Source of the DNA: Escallonia rubra | Lineage: Eukaryota; Streptophyta; Magnoliopsida; Escalloniales; Escalloniaceae | NCBI GenBank assembly: GCA_033065855.1 | Contig: JAVXUO010001352.1 | Coordinates: forward strand, 466,982 to 530,981 | Length of the DNA stretch: 64,000 bases | Direction of reading: 5' to 3' | Part shown: one piece after another, positions 25,377 to 36,767 of the stretch | Position numbering within the stretch: the stretch's first letter is position 1 | Layout of the letters: each line of letters starts with the position of its first letter | Notes under the pieces: model-generated | Databases searched by the model: none | The model's input: the letters and a program-made list of their open reading frames with translations, nothing else | What the model was told of the DNA's origin: nothing | Translations under genes and position numbers: made by a program

Positions 25377-27363
25377 TCACGACTGCGCTTCATCGGCCTC
25401 AGAGTCAGTCCCAGAGGAACTCCCGGAATCCGAATCTGAAAACAAAACCTCAATCAAATGAGAATTCTGGTAACCTAACAAAAAGCACACTTTCTAGCAA
25501 TCGAGAACAACACTGGCGGTGTCAGTACCACTCGATGACGAAGAATCACTGCTAGAGCTGCCAGAACTGCTGGAACTGCTACTGGCCGCATTACCATTAT
25601 CATTACCATGAGCATGGCCACCATCATCCTTCTCAATCTCCACCGGTGGGAAGTGGCTCTCGGGCATCTCATCACCAATGTCCACATCTTCATCCCCAGC
25701 ATCTTTTCTGGGCCTCTTCGCCACATCAGCTCTTTCGCTTGGAACCTGTCATCAAAAGAAACAACATAAACATCCCATATGAATGCATCTTACGATAAAT
25801 GTGAGCACTGTCAAGGCAATTATAACAAAATGAAGCAATAATTAAATAAACCATTACCCCATCTGTGTCGGCTGTGGTACTGGCAGCAGCTGGATTGATA
25901 CCCATGAGCGCTTGCCTCTTCGTCTTGCTAACCATCTTCTTCCAATTGGTAACAAACCGATCAAGCTCCCAAAGCGTTTCCGTGTCAAGCGCTTCAATGT
26001 CCAGTTCAATTTCATCCCCTTCTTGCGCCAAATGCTCGTTCCTTTTCCTGATAATCTGAACCAACTGCGGCATCTTTTCTTGAGGCAAATTCTGCAATCC
26101 AAGACCCAGCTTTTGCTTCTCCTCCAAGCTCATCTCCCTCTTAATGGGATCCTTCGCTCTCGGCTTGGGCTGTTTTCCTGTAGCCCCTCTGGCCACCGTA
26201 CCCGTAGGCTTCACCGGCTGCACCTGCTTTGGTGATGGAGTCGGGACAGGCGATTGCGCCGATGGTTGGTTTAAGGAATGCGGGTTTGAGGCACTCGACT
26301 GAGGTTTCCTTGACACTGGAGCAGCTGGACTTGGTTTTGGCTTCTTTGGTTTATCTGGGGTCGGAATGGGAATGTCATTCCACGAACTTCCCTGTAACTC
26401 ACCACTGGCAAAACCACCACGGCGATAATCATTTCGATCACTCTCACTGCGAACAGTCTCGTTTCGACCCATCTCAACTTTGGGCTGAATCGGTCTAAAC
26501 AACTCCTCAAACCGGGCGAGGAGCTGGTCCGCCATGAGATGCACTTCATCAGTTTTTGGGTTATACAACAAGGCGTTATTAAAGGTCAATCTAACATCCG
26601 CGGCAAAATCAGCCTGCGAATGGTACAAATTTTTAGCCAGATTGGATTTAACCGTCCCCAGATCCATCGGCCGCTTCACAATTTGATGATAATCGTGCAG
26701 CCCAAGCGCGGCAGCATCAACCGGCTTGTTAAATACCCAGCTGTGCTTGTGCTTCATCAGCTTCGACAACACCTGCTTGCAAGCCTTCATTGCAGTCTCA
26801 TCCGCAACACCAACCTCTTTAACATTGTGCAACCCATTTTCCAATATGGGGATTACGGGCTGGTATCTCTTCGAATCATTATCTTTACTGGAACCAAGCG
26901 GCAGCGGCCGTTTGTTACCCGACAGTTTCTTAACCTTGGACTCGGATCTGGGATGGAATTGACCTGATTCGATTAGATCGTTCAGCTTCCGGATCTGGTC
27001 AAGCTCCGAAGCCAAACGCTTACTGAGCTGACTCAGTTCATTTTTCGAACAATCGGACACGCTAATGTTCCGGTACCCGCCCTGATTGAACCGGGTCGGG
27101 TTGTTGTCCACTTCGATCGGCCTTTGATTGAATGAGTAGGCATCGTCGGAGGCGGTCTGAGTAACGGCAGGCAATTCGTCTGCGTGGTGCCGGCCGTTAA
27201 CGGAGCTGAATTGCTTCTTCTTTGGTTTCGATTTGTGGTTAGGGTTAGGGTTAGTGTTAGAGTTTAGGTGAGGGTTGGTATTATAAGGGAGTTTTCCCAT
27301 GAATCCACCAAGTGATTGGCCCCAATTGGAATCATTCCCGCGGGCTATCACGGCAGAAGCCAT
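25377..27363 (-). CDS. GTE-type bromodomain-NET transcription factor, three exons
   Basis: Plant GTE proteins are BET relatives that bind acetylated histone tails and regulate transcription. Reading leftwards, exons are 27363-25858 (502 codons), 25745-25514 and 25435-25377, giving 598 aa. The ATG at 27363 gives MASAVIARG, typical of one GTE group. A bromodomain lies at about 190-300 (VFNKPVDAAALGLHDYHQIVKRPMDL, NALLYNPKTDEVHLMA), with the acetyl-lysine-contacting Asn visible in LLYNP. A Pro-rich linker follows, then a NET domain at about 405-490 (MSLEEKQKLGLGLQNLP, EIELDIEALDTETLWELDRF). The tail is Ser/Asp-rich (SSSSSGSSSSDSSSSSGTDT) and ends in DEAQS. The exon 2 donor (A|GTGTTG) is weak, so the last junction is the least certain. 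The upstream side has a telobox (27541-27547). The family is certain but the exact member is not. Confidence 0.9.
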
Positions 27364-29231
27364 GCAGGAACGGAATCGCGCCGGCGTGAGGGATCTCCGG
27401 CTTGTTTCCGGCAAAGTTGATCGGAGTCGAACATGTAGCGGCGGAGAGTCAACGGCACGCGCTCGCCGGAATCTGACAAAACGACGCCGCGCCGACGTGT
27501 ATGTAAGTAGACGAAATGAACAGAAGGATTAATGGAGTCTAGGGTTTGGGTACTGAGCGAGGAATGAGATGTGTGGCCATGGCTTCTTAAAGGGGATGAG
27601 ATCTGCCCGTGGAAACCTCGGGCAGTTAGTCACCCGTCGATTACCGGGTTCGTGATGATCGGACGGCGGATGCGAACTTCGTTGCTGTTCAATGTGCTGC
27701 CCGTTCCACCTGTCACGGACGGCGGAGATCTACAAACGAGAACACGTGGAGGACGGACACGGGGCGATCAAGTGGTATTTCCCTCTGGGTGTGAATTTGG
27801 GCTGCATGTGTGGTGAATTTAGGGTTTTAAAGGACGTGGGGCCCAAAGCGCTGCTGACGCGGACGGGGAAAAGCCGTAGTCGTGAAGCAACGCGTAGACT
27901 CTCTCTCATGTGGGAAGGCGTTAAAGTTGAACCGTCCTCCCGGTGGGGAAATGACGAGAGTGCCCTCACAGCGACACTGCTGCCAACGGTTAAATTCACA
28001 CACACAATGTCGTCTTGTGTGGAAACTTTGACTTGGGAAATTTGGCAGGTTAATGAAGGGCAAAGGTGGAAAAGGTTTTAGGGGTACAGGTTGGCTATAA
28101 CTTTCCAGTTTGTTTTATTGGGCCACCCACCATATAGAAAACTGGAAAAGCTGGATTCAGGATTGGCTTTTTTTATAATTGCACAAGGGAGGCTCTGTAC
28201 CCAAACATCCATGGCTGCTAATCTTGGTGAAGGAAAGGTGGTGGATCATTCCGTTGCCTTTCCTTTCAATGTAGACGAGGAAAGATGCAATTCTTTGTGA
28301 GGAGTGGCTCTGGTGGTAGCGGATCTGGATCTCTGCTGGTTTTGCACGAGAGATGTTGTCAAGAAAGTGGCACTGAGTCTCGGGTGAGTATGCCTATATA
28401 GCGGCTAAAGAACGCCAGATTCGCCGGAATATTACGGAACCCTGCCGGAGACGGGGGGATGTGTACACACCGGGATTGGAGTGTCGAAAGATGGCCGGCC
28501 GGTGAGAGTGACAGGTGGGGTGAATTTGATTCGGCATCTGAATTTGAATTTGGGTTGCATTTGGCGTGCATTTGTGTGCAATTCTATACTTTACGGCATG
28601 TGGCCCCCAGTGTAAATGGTGATTGATTGGAAATGTTTTGGTGTAGCCGATTTGGCCCCCAAAGCTCCGTGACCAAATTGAACTCAAAATGTGTTGGATG
28701 TTATTTACACAGAATTGATGTGATTTCCTAGTGTCTAGGTTCCAGAGGATTCCTCTTGTGATGCCTATTTCAGTTATCAGCCTTGAGGTATGCTACTTGA
28801 TTTCTTAAATCTTTTTACCATGTGCTAGCATCAGTAATCCTTTGTAATAATTGATATTTGAACTCCTTTTTTCACCGATTAGCTTTCTTCTGTCGTGTTA
28901 TAGATCTTTGTCGTGTTATATGACCTATTTGAGTAGTTTCATTTTCGCCGATTAGCTCTCTTCCGTCGCTAAAGTTTTCTTTCAATAAAGCTTTGTAATA
29001 ATTGATATTTGAACTCCATATATGACCTCTGTCGACCCTTCTATAGTTTGAAAGGGCGATAATAAAGCTTAGATAGCGCTTCGCTTATTCTTTCGTATTT
29101 TCCTTATCCATATATTGTTTGACTTTCAAATCCCAGTGTCACTGTTATTAGTCATGGATACTAGTCGAAGTAAAATATTTACTAGTAATGTTTGTTTTTT
29201 AAAGACCTCTTCACAAACGTCTACCACCCCC
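27364..29231. other. GTE promoter side and intergenic DNA, no gene seen
   Basis: The first few hundred bases are the promoter and leader of the GTE gene on the minus strand. The region 27560-28080 is GC-richer than its surroundings and has open stretches on both strands, but none shows a domain. The rest is AT-rich and featureless. Confidence 0.4.
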
Positions 29232-29524
29232 GGGAGTTTTTTTCCTAATTAATACATGTTTAAAACTTAATTATCAATTTATTCTTTTTTGAAACTTATT
29301 TACCCGCATACCACATTTTTTGAAAGAAATCACGATTTCAAGGTAGATTGAAATCTCTGTTTCAAACAACAGCGATTTCTACTTTAAAGTAAAAATAAAG
29401 TAGAAATTGAAATCGTGGTTTCAAATAGCGATTTCTAAAATGTGATATGCGGGTGAATAAGTTTTAAAATGGAATATATTGGTAATTAAGTTTTAAAACA
29501 GTATTAATTAGGAAAAAAAACTCC
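29232..29524. mobile_element. MITE with ~130-bp terminal inverted repeats
   Basis: The element is almost entirely a fold-back. The left arm starts GGGAGTTTTTTTCCTAATTA and the right arm is its near-complete inverse, ending AAACTCC. The inner parts share a Cys-codon-free motif pair around CGATTTCTA and AAATCG. The flanks share only TCTACC, so the target duplication is not clean. Its inner sequence resembles the element at 61290-61905, suggesting one Mutator-like family. Confidence 0.75.
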
Positions 29525-30245
29525 TATCTACCGGTCTTATGTTACAGATGACTTTACTACAACTTCTAGGAAGATAAAGAAAAGTCCATTGGACTTTCCA
29601 TTTTCGTAACTGTGTGTGAAAAAACATTTCATCAGCGTCTCTGGATGCTAGAGAAATTAGAACTTGGCCAGTCCCTCGGTGCTGATACAGATTAGGTTAA
29701 CAAGCCCATGGTCAGTTGAATTTCGCGGCCCACCTTATTCGTCCTTGTGCATTCTCAGCCGGTGGTCAGGTGAACTTGGATTGCTTACATGTGGTCTGAG
29801 GAGACAAATGTGAATAGACATCAGCCCATGGTTGCTTGTGTTGGGTGGCCAGCTACTGCCTGCTGTTGTTTCGGAGACAGAGAATTGATGGGATTTCTGA
29901 TCCGAAACTAGTGAACTAATACTAACCTGCTTACTTCTTACGTCAAACTGGGGTTCTTTCTGAAGTTCATGGTTTGCATCATTCAAACACAACTTAAGGT
30001 TAGGTGGTTCTCAACCCCAAGAGATCACACGAGATGTGATTTGTAGCATTCAAACACCAAAATTCCAAGGGACTCACAATTATGACAACTCAAGATGACT
30101 TAGAATTGTTGACAAATGAAATGTTCTTGGGCGTTCTAAAGTATTACCAACATATTTGGCACCTTTACATAGCGGGTAATTACAACAAAAAAGAGAAATA
30201 TTCTTTTCTTGATAATGAAAAGAGAAAAATAATTAAAAGCCATTG
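29525..30245. other. Intergenic, no gene seen
   Basis: This lies downstream of the first CYSTM gene. It may include its 3' UTR near 30050-30245. No coding or repeat structure was recognised. Confidence 0.4.
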
Positions 30246-31150
30246 TTACATCAGAAAGCAGAGGGTGGGATCGCAGCAGAGGTCTAGGAAGCAGCAGCAA
30301 CATAGAGCTGCAAGGCTGCATATCAACAAACCAATCAAACCGACACATATCATTAGAAGCTCAAGTGGTTCTAAGTGAGAGCTCAAATTTTGAGACTTTA
30401 AGACAACTAAAAACATGTCCCGGCAAGAAAGATGCATAACATAAATAGAGGCCCGCCCACGGTAGTATTTATGTAAAGAGTTCGAACTAATGGATTTTGT
30501 GTGTGTGTGTGTGAAGAAAATGATAATAGATATGACGTTGTATTATTAACGTATAAAATAGAAAAGTAATAATTTCTTGAAAACCTATCCGACCTCCATG
30601 ACGTCATACTTGTTCCGGCAAGAAAGATACATAACGTTAATAGAGTAAGAAGTATTGAAAAAAAAAATTGAAGAAACTAATAATAGATATGACGTGATAT
30701 AATTAACTTATTAACGGATAATATGAGAAAGTAATAATTTCTGGATCCATCTATCCAATATCTGTCACGTCATGTCCATCCCATAACTGTGCAACTAACG
30801 AATTTCTATAATGTATACCATGCGTCAAGGAAACCTCTTCCGGGTGGTGGGGGAGCAGCAAACTGAGGCGGTGCCATCACGGGAGGCCCTTGGTAATAAC
30901 CTGGTCCATTGTGTGAGAATTTCAGAAAGTTGGAAAGCTCAGCAGCTTTGCACGTTTTCAGAAATCATTACCACACTAATAAATTTTGCTTGAAACAAAA
31001 ATATTCAAGTTACCCATGATGCTTCGAATACGTCCATGGTAACATAAGACAGGCAGTAAACACAAACACATGCAGTAGAAATGATGCTTCTGTGAAGACG
31101 AGGGTACCTTGAGCAGGGTAAGGATAAGCATACTTGAGGTCCCTCTCCAT
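30246..31150 (-). CDS. CYSTM-domain small protein (paralogue 1), three exons, 64 aa
   Basis: CYSTM proteins are short plant and fungal peptides with a Cys-rich C-terminal membrane segment, linked to stress and pathogen responses. Reading leftwards, exons are 31150-31108, 30900-30819 and 30315-30246, with GT-AG introns in phases 1 and 2. The product starts MERDLKYAYPYPAQG, then YYQGPPVMAPPQF and a Pro run, then GRGFLDA. It ends in the CYSTM module CLAALCCCCFLDLCCDP. Compared with paralogue 2 it lacks one Cys of the ECCCD motif (LCCD) and has a longer Pro run without KRER. The exons are too short for simple open-frame detection; they were found by matching both paralogues to each other and to the family. 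A hAT element sits 54 bp upstream of the ATG. Confidence 0.85.
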
Positions 31151-31203
31151 TTTTGAAAGCAAAGGCAAAAAAACGCAGCAGCAGAGAACTTTCGTGTTAC
31201 AGA

Positions 31204-31750
31204 CAGGGGCGGATCCAGAAAGTCAAATGGAGGGAGGCCAAAAAGGCATAAAAAAATGGCTAACATAATAGAATTGCTCAATTTGACTATTAATCATTTA
31301 ATTTTGCTTCTCATAGTGATTTATTTAACTTGATAAGGTTAGTCAATAACGAATTAATAATCTTGCATGAAGAAACTTAACTTTACTCTTTAAATGTATT
31401 ACTAATGTGATTATTAACTATACGAGTATAATAGTCATGTATAAGTTAGCATACTATAAGAATTTAAACTTTCAAAAATAATAATAATAATAATAATAAC
31501 CTTGATCAATTCATGTTTTTTCGTAATCTAGATATTTGGAATATAAAATTAGGAAGAACGAAGATGGAGTAAAAGAATGAGAAAGAAGAAGGCTATGACG
31601 ACCGGTGACATAGAAAGTAAAAAATACAACAAACGAAACCTTAATTAATTAACATTACAAGATAATGGCATTTGTGTAAATATAAACAAAAATTTCCAAA
31701 AGTTGGGGGGTGCCATGGCCCCCCCTGGTCATGCAGCAGTTCCGCCCATG
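31204..31750. mobile_element. hAT-type MITE in the leader of CYSTM paralogue 1
   Basis: It begins CAGGGGCGGATCC and ends TTCCGCCCATG, the inverse ends of a common plant family. The 8-bp target duplication GTTACAGA is perfect (31196-31203 and 31751-31758). The interior is AT-rich and non-coding. It matches the copy at 36166-36759 over most of its length. Confidence 0.92.
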
Positions 31751-31778
31751 GTTACAGAAGAGTTGGGTTCTTGGTCCT

Positions 31779-31786
31779 TTTATATA
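31779..31786 (-). promoter_or_regulatory. Putative TATA box of CYSTM paralogue 1, displaced by hAT insertion
   Basis: On the minus strand this reads TATATAAA followed by AGGACC. It lies 629 bp from the ATG, but only about 74 bp if the hAT element and one target-site copy are removed. That spacing is comparable to the 102 bp in paralogue 2. Confidence 0.45.
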
Positions 31787-33288
31787 TAAAATATAACTTT
31801 TGGAAGATGCCAAAGTCCACCGAACGAAATGGCCAAACGCCACCGCCACCGACACAAACAGTCTGAAGAGTAAGTGAGAAGGAAACTGCGGCTCTACCGC
31901 TCCTCAAATCTTCAAGGCCGGGGAAAAAAGGGAAGGTGGTATCTGTTACGAGCCCCTGATTTCTATCCATTTTCGAGGTGGGTATATGTTACTTGCTCAT
32001 ACGAAGTTGATTTTCAAAAACGTAGATTTCAAGCTTAAATTTCAATCAATTTCTAAAATTTGATTTCAGAATTAATTTGTTTGTTTACTAAAAATTGTTA
32101 TGAGTTAATTCATGCAAAATAAAGATTAGTTTGATAAGATTTTGCACATAAATTCATGACTACGTACTTTATGAAGTGCTTGCTCCGTCGTCGTGTGCAG
32201 AGAAGAAGAGATTATAACACCTGATCTCACACCAAATATGTTGGTCTCTGACATTGACCGTACAAGACCCTACGCGTGAATGGGACGGGCTCAAAATATT
32301 TCAGCCATACAAACAGAGGTCAATCAAACGTTACGTTGCTCAGCACTTTATTGGTTTTGGTATTTAGGCTTAAGCCTGACTTGAAATCCTGAACTAATCG
32401 CAACCAAGACATGAAGAAGTCATTTTTTATTAATTGCATTCCTTTCGTTTCATGATTTTAGAGGACAAACAGTTCTGGGTGTCCCTGGAGATCAGTGCGG
32501 GGTTTCTTGGTGGTTATTTCCTTTATCATGTGAAAATTCACATTTTTACTCAATTCTCCCCTTCATACTATACTAGTTTTGATCTCGTGCGTTACACATG
32601 GGAACGACAACTATCAAAATACTTATTGAGAGATCTCATATTTGTACACCTAATAACAATTACAAAATTGGTAGCGACAATAAGATAATCAAAATTTTAT
32701 TTTTACCTTTTTGAAGGAGTTTTTCTTCCAATTTTTATCGTTAGAAAAAAAAAACTTGAGTAATAATTGTTCATTTTAAGTGACAAATGAAGATAAAAAA
32801 TAGTGTATGAAATAATAGAAATAGTATTTCCTAACTCATAGCAATTGCATTGATAATACTAATAATAATAACCCGCGTGTTGAGGTTATATTACTCAATA
32901 CCACAAAGAAAAGAGTAACAACACATAATGAATTATTGAAAAAAAATAAGAGCTTAACTATATATAAAACTTGCAATGAAATAAAAGGAAGGAGATTAGG
33001 GTACTTTAAGAGAAGAGAAGAACTGATGGAGAATATTGTGTTTCCTTAAATAATAAAAAAGAATATATAGAGAATTATTGTTGTCAAAATCTAGGAATTA
33101 ATGGAATTGTAAAGATATAAATATAATTTTTGAGTGAGGCATGTAGACATAGAAGAGAGAGAAATGTAACATCTACATAGTTTACTGAGTCACGGGCTTG
33201 TCGTGACTTATCATCTTTGTAAGCTCTATAACTGAGCGTCTGTTAAACTTTCGTTTTCAATGCAATTCTCATGTTATATTAAAAAAAA

Positions 33289-33316
33289 ATGAGAGAGAGA
33301 GAGAGAGTGAGAGAGA
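33289..33316. repeat. (GA)n microsatellite
   Basis: An interrupted GA repeat (GAGAGAGAGTGAGAGAGA pattern). Confidence 0.9.
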
Positions 33317-33448
33317 ATAAATCAAATCATTATTACAAAGGTAAGTAAATTTAAAATATTTTAAAAATTAAAGATAGGAAAGCCCATATGGCGAAATAAA
33401 AGAGTGTCTAAGTAAGGGATGACTGGACAACATTCTCTCAACTTCGGC

Positions 33449-33452
<4 letters not shown>

Positions 33453-33498
<46 letters not shown>
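33453..33498. repeat. (AT)n microsatellite
   Basis: More than 20 uninterrupted AT units; likely length-variable. Confidence 0.95.
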
Positions 33499-33501
<3 letters not shown>

Positions 33502-34496
33502 GATATGTAAAGGAGGCTAAGATGTATATTAACTGCTCCGTGTTGCATGATCATCGCGAGAGTTATTTCACTGCAGCTCCAATGTTTTGAGAGGCACATA
33601 TAGGTAGGACTGTATACAAGTTGAGTTCAAGGCAGTGTGTTCGTACTCGATTCATAACATTTAGGTCATGTTCGAACTCGGTTAGAGTTCGTCTAAGAAG
33701 AGAAAATGTTCTTTTAAACTTGGTTTGTGAAACAATTCAAAAAGTTCATGCCCGGCTCTTTTCATTCGTTTAACTATACAAACCTTTTGAATGGTCTCAG
33801 CAGTTAAGTAAGATCCCCTCAAGATTCACTAAATTTATTTAAAATCTAAAAAAGATATTGATGTTAATTTATATATAGCCTCATCTAAGAGATAGTTATT
33901 GGGCTTTCAAATAATAACTCATGTGCTGTAATTCTGTCAATGTACATACTTCATCAGCACATATGAATCAGCAGTTATGATGTAATCCTGTCTATGTTGT
34001 TGAATCCATTTTTGTGAATCAACGGGATTGGTTTGCTGGCGATCGGTTTTTCCCTGCATAACTTCCTTGTGGTGTTTCATTTTCTGTTAGTTCTTGTCGA
34101 ATGTTTTCTGTTAGCTTTTGTTCATTGGATAGGTTGTCATCCAATATGTAAATTAGTTGACTTGTACTTCACATGGTTGTATATTCTCCTTTTATATATA
34201 ATCTAGTATATATTCCTAATTTTCTTCAAAAAGAATAAAAAAAAGAAGCAGATATGAATAAAATCAACAAAAGAGATATTCCAGAAAAAATTCTGTTCTT
34301 TTATGGTATAATAAAGAGTTGCGTAGATCGCAAGGCCAATTGTTGTTATTTTTCGTTATCTTCTTATGTACCGCCTTCACATACACACTCCAGTTTTTCT
34401 CCTTAGTCACATTCATAATCTTGTCTCGGTTAAACTTACTACAGATAACTATTTGTATGGAGAAGACGTTTTATGCCTCTTTTTCGTGGCTATGAT

Positions 34497-35490
34497 TAGG
34501 GATGGCAATTGGGGGGGGCAGATACGGATACAGATTTTATGAAATCCATACCTGCTCCGGTAGTCCTAATATACTGCCTCGCCATCAGGTCAAAGGATGG
34601 GAATACCATCACCGATCCGACTGAGTTAAAAAATTCGCTCCCGCCCAGATCCCCCGACCTCCAGAATTTTATATTTTATCTCCAATATAAGACAACTGTC
34701 ACCTAAGAGAAGTGATGACTACAATAACTTGCTTTTTCTCATTTTAGCAAGGCTTTGAAGCAATTCCACTTGCGAATCTTCTAACTACCACTGAAAAAGA
34801 TAAAAACCAAGAAATACTAAAAGTAAAGAAACTTATCAAAAAATTACAAATCTATCGAATCTGAAAATCTTTTAAAACTTATAAAAAAACTGCAAATCTT
34901 CAGACCAAAAAGTTAGCCATTTCTTTGACTTTCTTATATGCGCTCGTAAGACCAACATTTGAACGTGTCAGCCTTGAAGTCGATGATTTCGATTTGGCGA
35001 GTCGTCGTGTCATAGTCTTGATACTCACGACACCTGGCGAGTAGAGCCCTCCACGAGTAGAGCTGTAAGTGAAGGCATCACAGTGGATGGTGTTTGGTGG
35101 TGAGGTGGTCCGCGGAAAGGATGATAGGCGGTGGGCGACTCAGAGAAAAAGGAAGGGTTAAAAGCGCCGCGAAAGAGAGAAGAGACAGAAGGAGATAGAG
35201 AAATGAGAGGCTGATGGTAGGGATATTCGTGACTATATATATATATATTAGAGAGATGGACGGCTATGATTAGATTTAGGGTTTGGATATTATATACGGG
35301 ACGGGTGCGTGTCGGGTACTAGGGTTGTTTAAACTAATTACCAAACCCGACCTGCACCCGATGCAGCCTGCAGGTTAAAATTTTAAATCTCAAACCGTCC
35401 CATAGCCCGGTGAAAAAGTCAAAATACCTTCTCATACGAAATCTGAATAGGTCAAATATCTGTCGGTTACATATCAAACTGCCATCCTTA
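34497..35490. mobile_element. Non-autonomous hAT element, 994 bp
   Basis: The ends are TAGGGATGGCAATT and AACTGCCATCCTTA, the inverted termini of a family widespread in plants. The flanking octamers GCTATGAT (34489-34496) and GCTATAAT (35491-35498) match at 7 of 8 positions. The interior has GGTGG-type sequence and an AT run but no transposase. Confidence 0.88.
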
Positions 35491-35499
35491 GCTATAATC

Positions 35500-36080
35500 T
35501 CTTTGATTGTGTTGATGGCTCTCTGTCGTGTCCACCCAAATAGCTTTCATTTCATGATAGTGCCCCTCCCACCTCTGATGGGATTGTTGCCTCCACTTCC
35601 TCTATAGACCTATTGCCAGAGATTAATATATCTTATGCATTCTGGAAAATACAGGATCAATCACTTGCTGTTAGGTTGGATGTTGTACTCTTTCCTAGCC
35701 CAAGTTCGCAGCCTGGATAGTAGCTCCGGTACTTGGCTCTCTCTTGATCGAATCTTAGAAAGAATCAACCTTTCCTCATTTATCTCTAGCATCCAATCCA
35801 CTTTGCTGTCTTTGCCTCTCGATCTGAAACATGAATATTGACTTTACGGTTGGATCTTCATCGACTCAGTAAAGATGATTGTTGAATGCATGATTGTTTC
35901 AATAAAGACAAAAACATTCGTGACATTCTTGCGGCGATTGGTCAACCTATCTCTGAGCACGGTAAGGCTTCTCCATGAGCAGCGAGCCCTACGTCTGGAA
36001 AATATGTTCTCCCAAGAAGCGGCTCCGATCTTCATCGGCCTCCAAAAATCTGCCAAAAGTGTCCACCGTGATTCCGCAGA
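35500..36080 (+). pseudogene. Ty1/copia gag relic
   Basis: Around 35635-35760 the plus strand reads HLLLGWMLYSFLAQVRSLDSSSGTWLSLDRIL. This corresponds to the conserved copia gag stretch (LL-W-, -QVRSLDSS--W-LE-). At about 35920-35960 it reads ILAAIGQPISEHGKA, the later gag motif. Frames shift between the two parts and no protease, integrase or reverse transcriptase follows. It is a dead fragment. Confidence 0.55.
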
Positions 36081-36165
36081 TTAGGTCAACGACATGGTCG
36101 TGAGGTCAGCCATTTTTTCCCACGCATTGAACTAAATACCATATGCCACAATCTGCCATTCTTCC

Positions 36166-36759
36166 CAGGGGCGGATCCAGGAAGTCCAACGGGGGAGGGG
36201 GGGACCAAAATGTTATAAAAAAAAATTAACAGCTAACATAAAAAATTCGATCAAATACGTTAAATACAAATATATTGCTCAATTAGACTAATAATCATAT
36301 AATTTAACTATTTGTAGTGATTATTTAACTTGTAAAGTTAGTCAACAACAAACTAAAAACTTTACTCTTATTGTATATATGTATTATTAGTGCGATATCA
36401 ATTGTATAATGACAATAGTCACGTATAAGTTAATATACTATAAGAATTTAAATTAAAAAAAGGAACTAACCTTGATATATTAGTGTTTACTTTAAAATCT
36501 AGAGATTTAGAGTTTTGAAGAATGAAGATGGACAAAGGAACGAGAAAGATAAAGATTACGACGGCTGGTGATACAAAAAGTAAAAAACATTACAAAATGA
36601 AATCTAATACATTGAATAATTAAAATGGTAGTATTTTAGTAAATATCGTAAACATAACTACCTATTATTTAAAACAACTAAAAAAAATTTCAAAAACTTT
36701 AGGGGGGGGGGGGGGGGGGGTGCCATGGCCCCCCTGGTCATGCTTGGGCTCCGCCCCTG
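36166..36759. mobile_element. hAT-type MITE, 594 bp, with perfect 8-bp TSD
   Basis: The ends are CAGGGGCGGATCC and GGCTCCGCCCCTG. The target duplication ATTCTTCC is perfect (36158-36165 and 36760-36767). A run of 19 G lies at 36702-36720. The insertion falls at the junction of a tandem duplication of about 45 bp (36119-36165 against 36766-36805). It is the same family as 31204-31750. Confidence 0.92.
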
Positions 36760-36767
36760 ATTCTTCC

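Larger units (their letters stand above)
31790..34488. other. Intergenic with simple repeats, no gene seen
   Basis: AT-rich DNA without recognisable coding sequence. It contains a GA run and an AT run, listed separately. Confidence 0.45.

Noticed and set aside
26229..26967. Plus-strand open frames opposite the GTE gene
   Set aside because: They are antisense shadows of the well-supported bromodomain exon.
27571..28081. Several open frames on both strands beside the GTE gene
   Set aside because: The region is GC-richer, which lengthens chance frames; no domain, and the strands conflict.
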